DNA of 9,488 bases, taken from contig CANQCX010000063.1 of assembly GCA_947591115.1 (NCBI GenBank), forward strand, positions 1 to 9,488, read 5' to 3'. Made by a program: the position numbers and the translations under genes. Under the pieces are notes generated by a model, which was not told the origin of the DNA, made no database searches, and saw nothing but the letters and a program-made list of their open reading frames with translations. Source of the stretch: an uncultured Lachnospiraceae bacterium. Lineage in GTDB: Bacteria > Bacillota > Clostridia > Lachnospirales > Lachnospiraceae. How positions within the stretch are numbered: position 1 is the first letter of the stretch; the number at the start of each line of letters is the position of its first letter. This document shows, one piece after another, positions 1 through 5,620 of this stretch.

Positions 1-165
1 GTTATTTTTGATCCAAAGGAAACGTATGTCATCGACAAGAACCGGTTTGCCTCTAAAGGCAGGAATACTCCGTTTCATGGAAGGAAGGTAACCGGAAGAG
101 TCAAATACACGATCTGCGGGGGACGGATCGTATATGAGGACGGAGTAGAAGGAAGCGTTTTATAA
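1..165 (+). CDS. pyrC: Dihydroorotase, C-terminal end (partial)
   Basis: Frame 1 is open from the left edge to a TAA at 163-165 and encodes 54 residues ending in GSVL. The fragment has the typical C-terminus of type I dihydroorotases of the amidohydrolase superfamily: a short strand (VIFDPKETYVID), then SKGRNTPFHGRKVTGRV and a last beta-strand block with GGRIVYEDG. The enzyme, a cytosolic zinc hydrolase, cyclises N-carbamoyl-aspartate to dihydroorotate (step 3 of UMP synthesis). The metal ligands and catalytic residues lie upstream of the window and cannot be checked. Other cyclic amidohydrolases such as allantoinase share this tail. The pyrF-pyrK-pyrD genes that follow after only 27 bases make pyrC much the best call. 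Confidence 0.87.
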   Translation, partial: VIFDPKETYVIDKNRFASKGRNTPFHGRKVTGRVKYTICGGRIVYEDGVEGSVL

Positions 166-192
166 ACGCCGTCAAATCAGAAAGGAAAAAAT

Positions 193-1134
193 ATGATCAA
201 CCAATTAATAGAAAAAATCAAAAAAACAGATGCGCCGATCGTCGTAGGACTGGATCCGATGCTTTCCTATGTGCCGGAGCATCTGCAGAAAAAAGTGTTT
301 GCCGAATTCGGCGAGACGCCGGAGGGCGCGGCGGAGGCCATCTGGCAGTTTAACAAAGCGATCGTAGACGCCGTATACGATCTGATACCGGCGGTAAAGC
401 CGCAGATCGCAATGTATGAGCAGTTTGGCGTCGAGGGGATGCGGGCGTTTCAGAAAACAGTGGATTACTGTCAAAAAAAAGGTCTGGTGGTCATCGGAGA
501 TGTAAAGCGCGGGGATATCGGCTCTACGTCGGCGGCATATGCGGCAGGCCATCTGGGAACGGTCGCAATCGGCAGCAAGCGTTATCCGGCGTTCCATGAA
601 GACTTTGCAACCGTTAATCCGTATCTGGGCACAGACGGGATCCAGCCGTTTCTGGATGTGTGCAGGGAAGAAAAAAAGGGGATTTTCATTCTGGTCAAAA
701 CCTCCAATCCTTCCAGCGGAGAATTTCAGGATCGCCTGATCGACGGCAAGCCGCTGTATGAGCGGGTAGGCGAAAAAGTCGCCGAGTGGGCGGCTTCCTG
801 TATGGGCGACGCCTACAGCTATGTCGGCGCCGTTGTCGGCGCAACCTATCCCAAGCAGGGAAAAGAGCTGCGGAAGATTATGCCAAAATGCATGATCTTG
901 GTGCCGGGGTACGGCGCGCAGGGCGGACAGGGAAAAGATCTGGTTCATTTTTTCAATGAGGACGGTCTGGGCGCGATCATCAATTCTTCGCGCGGCATCA
1001 TTGCGGCGTACCGGCAGGAGCGCTATCAGGAAAAAGGCATGGGAGCGGAAAATTTTGCGGATGCTTCCCGCGCCGCGGTATTGGATATGAAACAGGATAT
1101 TGCCCAAGCGCGTCAAATGGCGCAGAAAGATTGA
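193..1134 (+). CDS. pyrF: Orotidine 5'-phosphate decarboxylase (type 2)
   Basis: This cytosolic TIM-barrel enzyme decarboxylates OMP to UMP, the last step of de novo pyrimidine synthesis. At 313 residues it is longer than the roughly 235-residue B. subtilis/E. coli form and fits the type 2 (mycobacterial-like) subfamily. Seen in the sequence: an N-terminal GLDPML strand (19-24); the catalytic block GDVKRGDIGSTSAAY at 102-116 with the charged D103-K105-D108 network; and late phosphate-binding loops, VPGYGAQGG and then INSSRGI. The ATG at 193 is chosen because AAAGGA at 181-186 sits six bases upstream. The gene follows pyrC by 27 bases, and its stop codon overlaps the ribosome binding site of pyrK, so it is part of one operon. 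A long open frame on the other strand across this gene is judged a shadow. Confidence 0.96.
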   Translation: MINQLIEKIKKTDAPIVVGLDPMLSYVPEHLQKKVFAEFGETPEGAAEAIWQFNKAIVDAVYDLIPAVKPQIAMYEQFGVEGMRAFQKTVDYCQKKGLVVIGDVKRGDIGSTSAAYAAGHLGTVAIGSKRYPAFHEDFATVNPYLGTDGIQPFLDVCREEKKGIFILVKTSNPSSGEFQDRLIDGKPLYERVGEKVAEWAASCMGDAYSYVGAVVGATYPKQGKELRKIMPKCMILVPGYGAQGGQGKDLVHFFNEDGLGAIINSSRGIIAAYRQERYQEKGMGAENFADASRAAVLDMKQDIAQARQMAQKD

Positions 1135-1145
1135 GGAGAGTACGG

Positions 1146-1910
1146 ATGGCACAGAAATTCGAGGAACAGGCGCAGGTGCGAAAACAGATGCAGATTGCGG
1201 ACAACATCTTTGATCTGACGCTTCAGACGCAGGAGATCGCAAAACATGCAAAGGCGGGGCAGTTTGTATCGCTGTACTGCAAAGACGGCGCGCGCCTTCT
1301 GCCAAGACCGATCAGCCTGTGCGGGATTGACCAAAAAGAAGGGACGATCCGTCTGGTTTACCGCGTGGCCGGCAAAGGAACAAAAGAGTTTTCCGGATTA
1401 AAAGAAGGCGATACGGTTTCGGTTTTAGGACCGCTGGGCAACGGATTTTCGCTTCGGAACGGACGCGCGTTTTTAATTGGAGGAGGGATCGGCATACCGC
1501 CGATGCTGCAGCTGGCAAAAGAATGCAGTGAAAAACAGATCATTCTGGGATATCGCAGCGAACCGTTTTTGCTGGAGGAATTTCAGGAGCAGGGAGAAGT
1601 ATTTGTAGCGACGGAGGACGGAAGCGCGGGGACAAAAGGAACCGTTTTGGATGCGATACGGGAGAACGGACTGACCGCGGATGTGATCTATGCCTGCGGA
1701 CCGACGCCGATGCTGCGCGCGCTGAAAGCGTTTGCGGCGGAGCGGGGAATGGAATGCTATCTTTCTCTGGAGGAGCGGATGGCGTGCGGAATCGGCGCAT
1801 GTCTTGCGTGCGTCTGCCAGACAAAAGAAAAGGATGCGCATACGAACGTAAATAACAGGCGCATCTGTAAGGAAGGACCGGTTTTTGACGCAAGGGAGGT
1901 GGAACTGTAA
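1146..1910 (+). CDS. pyrK: Dihydroorotate dehydrogenase electron transfer subunit
   Basis: PyrK is the FAD and [2Fe-2S] subunit of class 1B dihydroorotate dehydrogenase; it passes electrons from PyrD to NAD+. The 254-residue protein shows the ferredoxin-reductase fold in order: the FAD motif RPIS (54-57), a nucleotide-binding glycine loop GGGIGIPPM (112-120), YACGPTPML (182-190), and a C-terminal cluster motif with Cys214, Cys219, Cys222 and Cys241 as likely ligands, plus an extra Cys224. The spacing before the last cysteine (18 residues) is longer than the 14 I recall for Lactococcus; I recall such spacing in clostridial PyrK. The ATG at 1146 is preferred over the in-frame TTG at 1131: AGGAG at 1134-1138, overlapping the pyrF stop, lies seven bases before it. 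The TAA overlaps the pyrD ATG by one base, which suggests translational coupling. Confidence 0.96.
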   Translation: MAQKFEEQAQVRKQMQIADNIFDLTLQTQEIAKHAKAGQFVSLYCKDGARLLPRPISLCGIDQKEGTIRLVYRVAGKGTKEFSGLKEGDTVSVLGPLGNGFSLRNGRAFLIGGGIGIPPMLQLAKECSEKQIILGYRSEPFLLEEFQEQGEVFVATEDGSAGTKGTVLDAIRENGLTADVIYACGPTPMLRALKAFAAERGMECYLSLEERMACGIGACLACVCQTKEKDAHTNVNNRRICKEGPVFDAREVEL

Positions 1911-2815
1911 TGAATACAAGTGTCAATCTTTGCGGCGTTACCTTGAAAAATCCGGTTATGACCGCTTCCGGAACGTTTGGCTCGGGAGAGGAATACAGTG
2001 AGTTTGTCGATCTGAACCGGCTGGGAGCCGTAGTGACCAAAGGCGTGGCAAACGTTCCCTGGCAGGGAAATCCGACGCCGCGCGTTGCGGAAGTTTACGG
2101 AGGAATGTTAAATGCGGTCGGCTTGCAGAATCCCGGGATCGAACGGTTCTGCCAGCGGGATATCCCGTTTCTGCGTCAGTTTGATACCCGAATCATTGTC
2201 AATGTCTGCGGAAAATCCGAGTCGGACTACTGCGAAGTCGTGCAGCGTCTGGCGGAGGAGCCGGTAGATATGCTGGAGATTAATATTTCCTGTCCGAACG
2301 TCAAAGAAGGCGGGATTGCTTTTGGACAGGATCCAAAAGCAGCGGAGCGCATCACAAAAGCGGTCAAAAGAGTTGCCCGTCAGCCGGTCATTATGAAGCT
2401 GTCGCCGAATGTGACGGATATTACGGAGATCGCCAAAGCGGCCGAAGCGGGAGGCGCGGACGCCCTCTCTTTGATCAATACGCTGACCGGAATGAAAATC
2501 GATATTGAGCGCCGCTCATTTGTATTGGCAAACAAAACCGGAGGCATGTCCGGTCCTGCCATCCATCCGATCGCGGTACGCATGGTCTACCAGACTGCAA
2601 AAGCGGTTTCCGTTCCGATCATTGGCATGGGAGGCATTATGACGGCGGAGGATGCGATTGAAATGATCCTTGCCGGAGCCTCCGCCGTATCGGTCGGAAC
2701 CGCGAATTTTACGGATCCGAGGGCGACAGAGAAGATCATTGCAGGAATCGAAGCGTACATGCAGACGCATCAGGTTGAGGATATTCGGGAGCTGGTCGGC
2801 GCGGTCAACGGGTAA
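1910..2815 (+). CDS. pyrD: Dihydroorotate dehydrogenase B, catalytic subunit
   Basis: This FMN-containing TIM-barrel subunit oxidises dihydroorotate to orotate and pairs with PyrK in the NAD+-linked class 1B enzyme. The 301-residue length is normal for the family. Visible motifs: GTFGSGEEY (21-29) near the FMN site; Lys44 in VVTKGVAN; the substrate loop GNPTPRVAEVYGGMLNAVGL (53-72); the catalytic Cys128 in NISCPN, where class 1 enzymes carry cysteine and class 2 enzymes serine; SLINT and GGMSGPAIHP further on; and the GMGGI phosphate loop. The strong GGGAGG at 1894-1899 just upstream supports the ATG at 1910. The gene is the last of the pyrC-F-K-D run; its final 11 bases overlap the end of the gene on the opposite strand, so no ordinary terminator fits between them. 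Confidence 0.97.
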   Translation: MNTSVNLCGVTLKNPVMTASGTFGSGEEYSEFVDLNRLGAVVTKGVANVPWQGNPTPRVAEVYGGMLNAVGLQNPGIERFCQRDIPFLRQFDTRIIVNVCGKSESDYCEVVQRLAEEPVDMLEINISCPNVKEGGIAFGQDPKAAERITKAVKRVARQPVIMKLSPNVTDITEIAKAAEAGGADALSLINTLTGMKIDIERRSFVLANKTGGMSGPAIHPIAVRMVYQTAKAVSVPIIGMGGIMTAEDAIEMILAGASAVSVGTANFTDPRATEKIIAGIEAYMQTHQVEDIRELVGAVNG

Positions 2816-2824
2816 GCGCGCCGA
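2796..2824. repeat. Perfect 8-bp dyad spanning two convergent stop codons
   Basis: TCGGCGCG at 2796-2803 is the exact reverse complement of CGCGCCGA at 2817-2824, separated by 13 bases. The loop contains the TAA of pyrD (2813-2815) and the TGA of the reverse-strand hydrolase (2805-2807). The dyad centre, 2810, is also the centre of the 11-base gene overlap. The stem is rich in G and C and would form in either transcript. No T-tract follows on either strand, so it is not a standard intrinsic terminator. It could act as a weak bidirectional terminator, protect mRNA 3' ends, or be chance in GC-rich coding sequence. Confidence 0.5.
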
Positions 2825-3917
2825 TGGCTTCCACCGTTTCCTTCGCTTCCTTTCCGGCGCTGTGCGCCAGAAGCTGCAGCACCTTGAAGGCGGCTGTGCG
2901 CGTTTGATTGTCCAGACCGCCGATCGAGTGCAGGATCCGGCGCATGGAATCAAACCGGTTTTCTTTCATTTCGCGGAGCGTTTGAGCGTTGGTTTCGGAC
3001 AATACTTTGTAAATGGTTTCCGCAAAGCTCTCAAACTGCTCCGGCGTCATGTCTTTCGCCCAGTCTTTGATCGTGGAATCGACGAAACGGCTTCCGTTCG
3101 TAACGGTTTTCAGATGCACGAATTGTTTTCCGAGAATATCCCACGAATACAAATTATGCTGCAGGAACCCGCTTTGGGTGCTGTGGACGATCGTATATTT
3201 TTCCTTCCGTTCGAAAAGCATTCCGACTACGGAAAACTGCGGCACATAGGTATGGATTTTCGGACAGATCCTGTCGTAATCATCTGTCTGCAGGATATTG
3301 TCAAAGAAGCCGGGACCGTCGTAATTGAAAATGGCAAAAATGCGGTCCTGCAGCTCTTTTCCGCAGAAAGCGCCCGCGAAGACGGCGAGGTTTCCGCCTT
3401 TGGAATGTCCGCCCAGCATCAGTCTGCCGTTTACCTTTTGGGAGATCCGTTTTAGGTATGCAGCCGCCATTTCCTGTCCCGGAATCGGACACAGATAAGA
3501 CATATTCAGGTCTTCCTTCCAGCCGACCAGCGTATTGTCGGTTCCTCGGAAGGAAATATAAAACAGCTCGTCGTCCAGCCGGATGGTAACGGCAAAAAAC
3601 TGCGTCTGCATCTTTTCATCCAGACGGCTGGAGCAGAAGCCGACGCCAAGCTTGCCGAATCTGCGGCTTTTTGCCATTTCCGCCAGAAGCCGGTCGTCGG
3701 ATTCCTTCCAACGCCTGTCTTTGGACAGATCGGTATCGGACAGGGCGTTAGCGCACAACTCCTGTATCGAAGTAAAACCGTCCGGAAGCGGTGTTTTTAA
3801 ATATTCAAAAGGAATGTAGGCGAACTGGGCCAGAATTGCCCCGTCTACCGCGTTAAACGCATCCTTTTCAAAAGTCAGATCGCCTCTCCAGACCAGATAA
3901 TCAAAAAAATCCGCCAT
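2805..3917 (-). CDS. DUF2974 / Mbeg1-like alpha/beta hydrolase (predicted lipase-like)
   Basis: This 370-residue protein resembles the DUF2974 family of class 3 lipase-like alpha/beta hydrolases, a family of poorly known substrate. Seen: an N-terminal block typical of the family (DAILAQFAYIPF-type, about 24-37); a strand and oxyanion region ISFRGTDNTLVGWKEDL (121-137); the nucleophile elbow GGHSKGG with Ser172; NYDGPGF (198-204); and QHNLYSWDI (253-261) with His254 as a candidate catalytic histidine. The C-terminal 90 residues are mostly predicted helix. There is no signal peptide or membrane segment, so it is probably cytosolic. The ATG has a strong AGGAGG on its strand (3925-3930) and a good promoter about 30-60 bases upstream, so it is a single-gene transcript. 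It lies against the direction of the pyr genes and separates pyrD from pyrE. Fold confidence is high; function is unknown. Confidence 0.88.
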   Translation of the reverse strand: MADFFDYLVWRGDLTFEKDAFNAVDGAILAQFAYIPFEYLKTPLPDGFTSIQELCANALSDTDLSKDRRWKESDDRLLAEMAKSRRFGKLGVGFCSSRLDEKMQTQFFAVTIRLDDELFYISFRGTDNTLVGWKEDLNMSYLCPIPGQEMAAAYLKRISQKVNGRLMLGGHSKGGNLAVFAGAFCGKELQDRIFAIFNYDGPGFFDNILQTDDYDRICPKIHTYVPQFSVVGMLFERKEKYTIVHSTQSGFLQHNLYSWDILGKQFVHLKTVTNGSRFVDSTIKDWAKDMTPEQFESFAETIYKVLSETNAQTLREMKENRFDSMRRILHSIGGLDNQTRTAAFKVLQLLAHSAGKEAKETVEAIGALTR

Positions 3918-3948
3918 ACCGATTCCTCCTGTTTGTCCCTTTTCCGGT

Positions 3949-3977
3949 ATTATCCGTCATTGCGGCAAATCTGTCAA
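3949..3977 (-). promoter_or_regulatory. Sigma-A type promoter of the DUF2974 hydrolase gene
   Basis: Read on the minus strand, TTGACA (3972-3977) is followed after 17 bases by GATAAT (3949-3954). This is a perfect -35 box and a one-mismatch -10 box at ideal spacing. A-rich tracts (about 3985-4003) lie just upstream of the -35 box and could act as an UP element. The expected start near 3942 gives a leader of about 25 bases carrying AGGAGG. Confidence 0.75.
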
Positions 3978-4043
3978 TCGGGCGTTTTTTTTGCATTTTT
4001 TTGTCAGGCAGCGGTCAAAGCGTAAAAATGATGCGAAAATAGA

Positions 4044-4073
4044 TTGAACAAAGCAAAGGTTTTATGATAGTAT
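4044..4073 (+). promoter_or_regulatory. Promoter of the pyrE operon (extended -10)
   Basis: TTGAAC (4044-4049) is followed after 18 bases by TAGTAT (4068-4073), preceded by TG at 4065-4066, which makes an extended -10 element. The expected start near 4080 leaves about 29 bases before the pyrE ATG, with AGGAGG at 4093-4098. Such a short leader leaves no room for a PyrR-type attenuator, so regulation of pyrE would have to act at initiation or not at all. Confidence 0.65.
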
Positions 4074-4108
4074 GGAAGCGATCTTTAATAGCAGGAGGTT
4101 TTTAGGGA

Positions 4109-4786
4109 ATGGAAGCATACAAGCAGGAATTCATTGAATTTATGGTAAAAAGCGATGTCTTGAAATTCGGCGAGTTTACGTTGAAAAGCGGGAGGAAGTC
4201 CCCGTTTTTTATGAATGCGGGAGCATATGTGACCGGTTCGCAGCTGATGAAATTAGGAGAATACTACGCACAGGCGATTCACGAAAACTTCGGGGATGAG
4301 TTCGACGTGCTGTTCGGACCGGCATACAAGGGAATTCCGCTTGCGGTTGCCGCCGTAATCGCTTATTCCAAGCTGTATGGAAAAGAAATCCGTTACTGCT
4401 CGAACCGGAAGGAGGCAAAAGACCATGGAGATGCCGGCATTCTGCTGGGCAGCAGCTTAAAAGACGGCGATCGTGTGGTAATCATTGAAGATGTGACGAC
4501 CTCCGGCAAGTCCATTGAAGAAACGTTCCCGATCCTGACGGCGCAGGGAAAGGTTTCCATTCAGGGATTGATGGTCTCTTTAAACCGCATGGAAGTCGGT
4601 CTGGGAGGAAAAGAAAGCGCTTTGGATGAAATCCGCACGAAATACGGATTTGAGGCACGAGCGATCGTAACGATGGAGGAAGTGGTAGAATATCTGTATC
4701 AGCGCAAGTGCCAGGGCAGAGTGGTAATCGACGATACGTTAAAGGCTGCGATTGACCGTTATTACGAGCAGTATGGCTGTCGATAA
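4109..4786 (+). CDS. pyrE: Orotate phosphoribosyltransferase
   Basis: PyrE joins orotate and PRPP to give OMP and pyrophosphate in the cytosol. The 225-residue protein has the type I phosphoribosyltransferase fold: LKSGRKSPFFMNAG (25-38) near the orotate site; FGPAYKGIPL (69-78); the mobile catalytic loop NRKEAKDHGD (99-108); and the PRPP signature VVIIEDVTTSGKS at 123-135 with the acidic pair E128-D129. AGGAGG at 4093-4098 lies ten bases before the ATG. Unlike the other pyr genes, it is cut off from pyrD by a reverse-strand gene and has its own promoter. It heads a second operon, since the VanZ-like gene starts 14 bases before the pyrE stop codon. Confidence 0.97.
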   Translation: MEAYKQEFIEFMVKSDVLKFGEFTLKSGRKSPFFMNAGAYVTGSQLMKLGEYYAQAIHENFGDEFDVLFGPAYKGIPLAVAAVIAYSKLYGKEIRYCSNRKEAKDHGDAGILLGSSLKDGDRVVIIEDVTTSGKSIEETFPILTAQGKVSIQGLMVSLNRMEVGLGGKESALDEIRTKYGFEARAIVTMEEVVEYLYQRKCQGRVVIDDTLKAAIDRYYEQYGCR

Positions 4787-5243
4787 CAAAAAAGAAAGAA
4801 TCAGGATTCTGGTATTATTTGCCGTTTACCTGATCTGCTTATTCTATTTTTTGTTCTTTTCGGAAGCAATGGGAAGGACGGATGCCGCCCGCCAGTACCG
4901 CTATAATCTGACTCTGTTTCGGGAAATCAAACGGTTTTATATGTACCGGAGGATCGTAGGGTATCGGGCGTTATTTTTAAATGTCATCGGAAATATCGCG
5001 GCGTTTATGCCGTTTGGCTATTTTGTGCCAAAGCTCTTTTTTCGGGGGAAAAACCCGTTTGTTACGGTATTGCTCAGCTTTGAATTAAGTCTTTTGGCGG
5101 AGCTGCTCCAGTTGATTTTCCGGCTGGGATGTTTTGATGTGGACGATCTGCTGCTGAATACGCTCGGAGGCTTTTTGGGATATCTGGTCTGCCTTCTTTT
5201 CGGCGGACGGAAGCGGGGGAAAACCGCGAAACGTAAAAAATAA
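4773..5243 (+). CDS. VanZ-like family membrane protein
   Basis: This 156-residue protein has the pattern of the VanZ family: a first membrane helix (about 12-30) ending in FFSE; the block YNLTLFREIKRF (44-55); LNVIGNIAAFMPFGYFVP (69-86); a third helix (about 97-117) with AELLQLIFRLGCFDVDD; and a last helix starting at LLLNTLGGFLGY. The tail is basic (RKRGKTAKRKK). VanZ gives low-level teicoplanin resistance in the Tn1546 vancomycin cluster, but most chromosomal relatives have no known role, and no other van genes are present. I choose the ATG at 4773, inside pyrE; an in-frame TTG at 4752 is less likely. The upstream ribosome binding site is poor, so translation probably depends on coupling to pyrE. 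Confidence 0.88.
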   Translation: MAVDNKKERIRILVLFAVYLICLFYFLFFSEAMGRTDAARQYRYNLTLFREIKRFYMYRRIVGYRALFLNVIGNIAAFMPFGYFVPKLFFRGKNPFVTVLLSFELSLLAELLQLIFRLGCFDVDDLLLNTLGGFLGYLVCLLFGGRKRGKTAKRKK

Positions 5244-5269
5244 TCAGGATTTTAGACGGGAGAACGAAT

Positions 5270-5611
5270 GTGAGTTTCACAAAAAGAAGACGAAACCGTT
5301 ATAAATTTACGGAAAAGACGCATTCTAAAAAAGGAATCGCCGCATTTTCCGCAGCTTTGCTCTTATGCGCAGCCTACCTTTGCTTTTTGCTGCTTGCATT
5401 TCAAAGAAAGGGCGGACTTTCGCTTTATTACGGGAGCGCCGGAGTATTGGCAATGGCGGGAGCGATCGTTACGCTGACGCTTTCCGTTCAGAGTATGCGG
5501 GAGGAAAATTCGTTCCGTTTTTTCCCGCGGCTTGCACTGATCGTATCGGTTCTGGCGCTGGTCTGCTGGGGCGGTACTTATCTCATGGGATTTTACCTCA
5601 TGCGATCATAG
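5270..5611 (+). CDS. Small three-helix membrane protein of unknown function
   Basis: This 113-residue protein begins with a strongly basic stretch (KRRRNRYKF, then EKTHSKKG) followed by three hydrophobic segments at about 23-44, 52-73 and 85-109. By the positive-inside rule the N-terminus should be cytoplasmic. It resembles small membrane proteins found in Lachnospiraceae genomes (possibly DUF6142; recalled, not checked). The start is GTG at 5270, supported by GGGAG at 5258-5262 seven bases upstream; there is no nearby in-frame ATG. The GTG overlaps an ATG-TGA start-stop in another frame. It lies 26 bases after the VanZ-like gene, and its stop overlaps the ribosome binding site of the next gene, so it is within the operon. 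No catalytic motif is visible. Confidence 0.8.
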   Translation: MSFTKRRRNRYKFTEKTHSKKGIAAFSAALLLCAAYLCFLLLAFQRKGGLSLYYGSAGVLAMAGAIVTLTLSVQSMREENSFRFFPRLALIVSVLALVCWGGTYLMGFYLMRS

Positions 5612-5620
5612 GAGGGCAAA

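Noticed and set aside
205..1305. A 366-codon open frame on the minus strand over pyrF
   Set aside because: It is fully antisense to a clear pyrF and the start of pyrK, its translation is rich in Arg, Cys and His without recognisable motifs, and it arises from the codon bias of the real gene.
2670..3455. A 261-codon plus-strand frame over the hydrolase gene and the end of pyrD
   Set aside because: It overlaps pyrD in another frame, then runs antisense to the hydrolase gene, which has a promoter, a ribosome binding site and family motifs.
3985..4040. An imperfect inverted repeat between the T-rich tract with TTTTTTTGCA and AAAAATGATGCGAAAA, as a possible operator
   Set aside because: The pairing needs a bulge and rests mostly on simple A/T runs, so chance is a sufficient explanation.
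4773..5243. Glycopeptide resistance locus, because of the VanZ-like gene
   Set aside because: VanZ-like proteins are widespread chromosomal proteins, and none of the vanHAX, vanY or vanRS genes is present.
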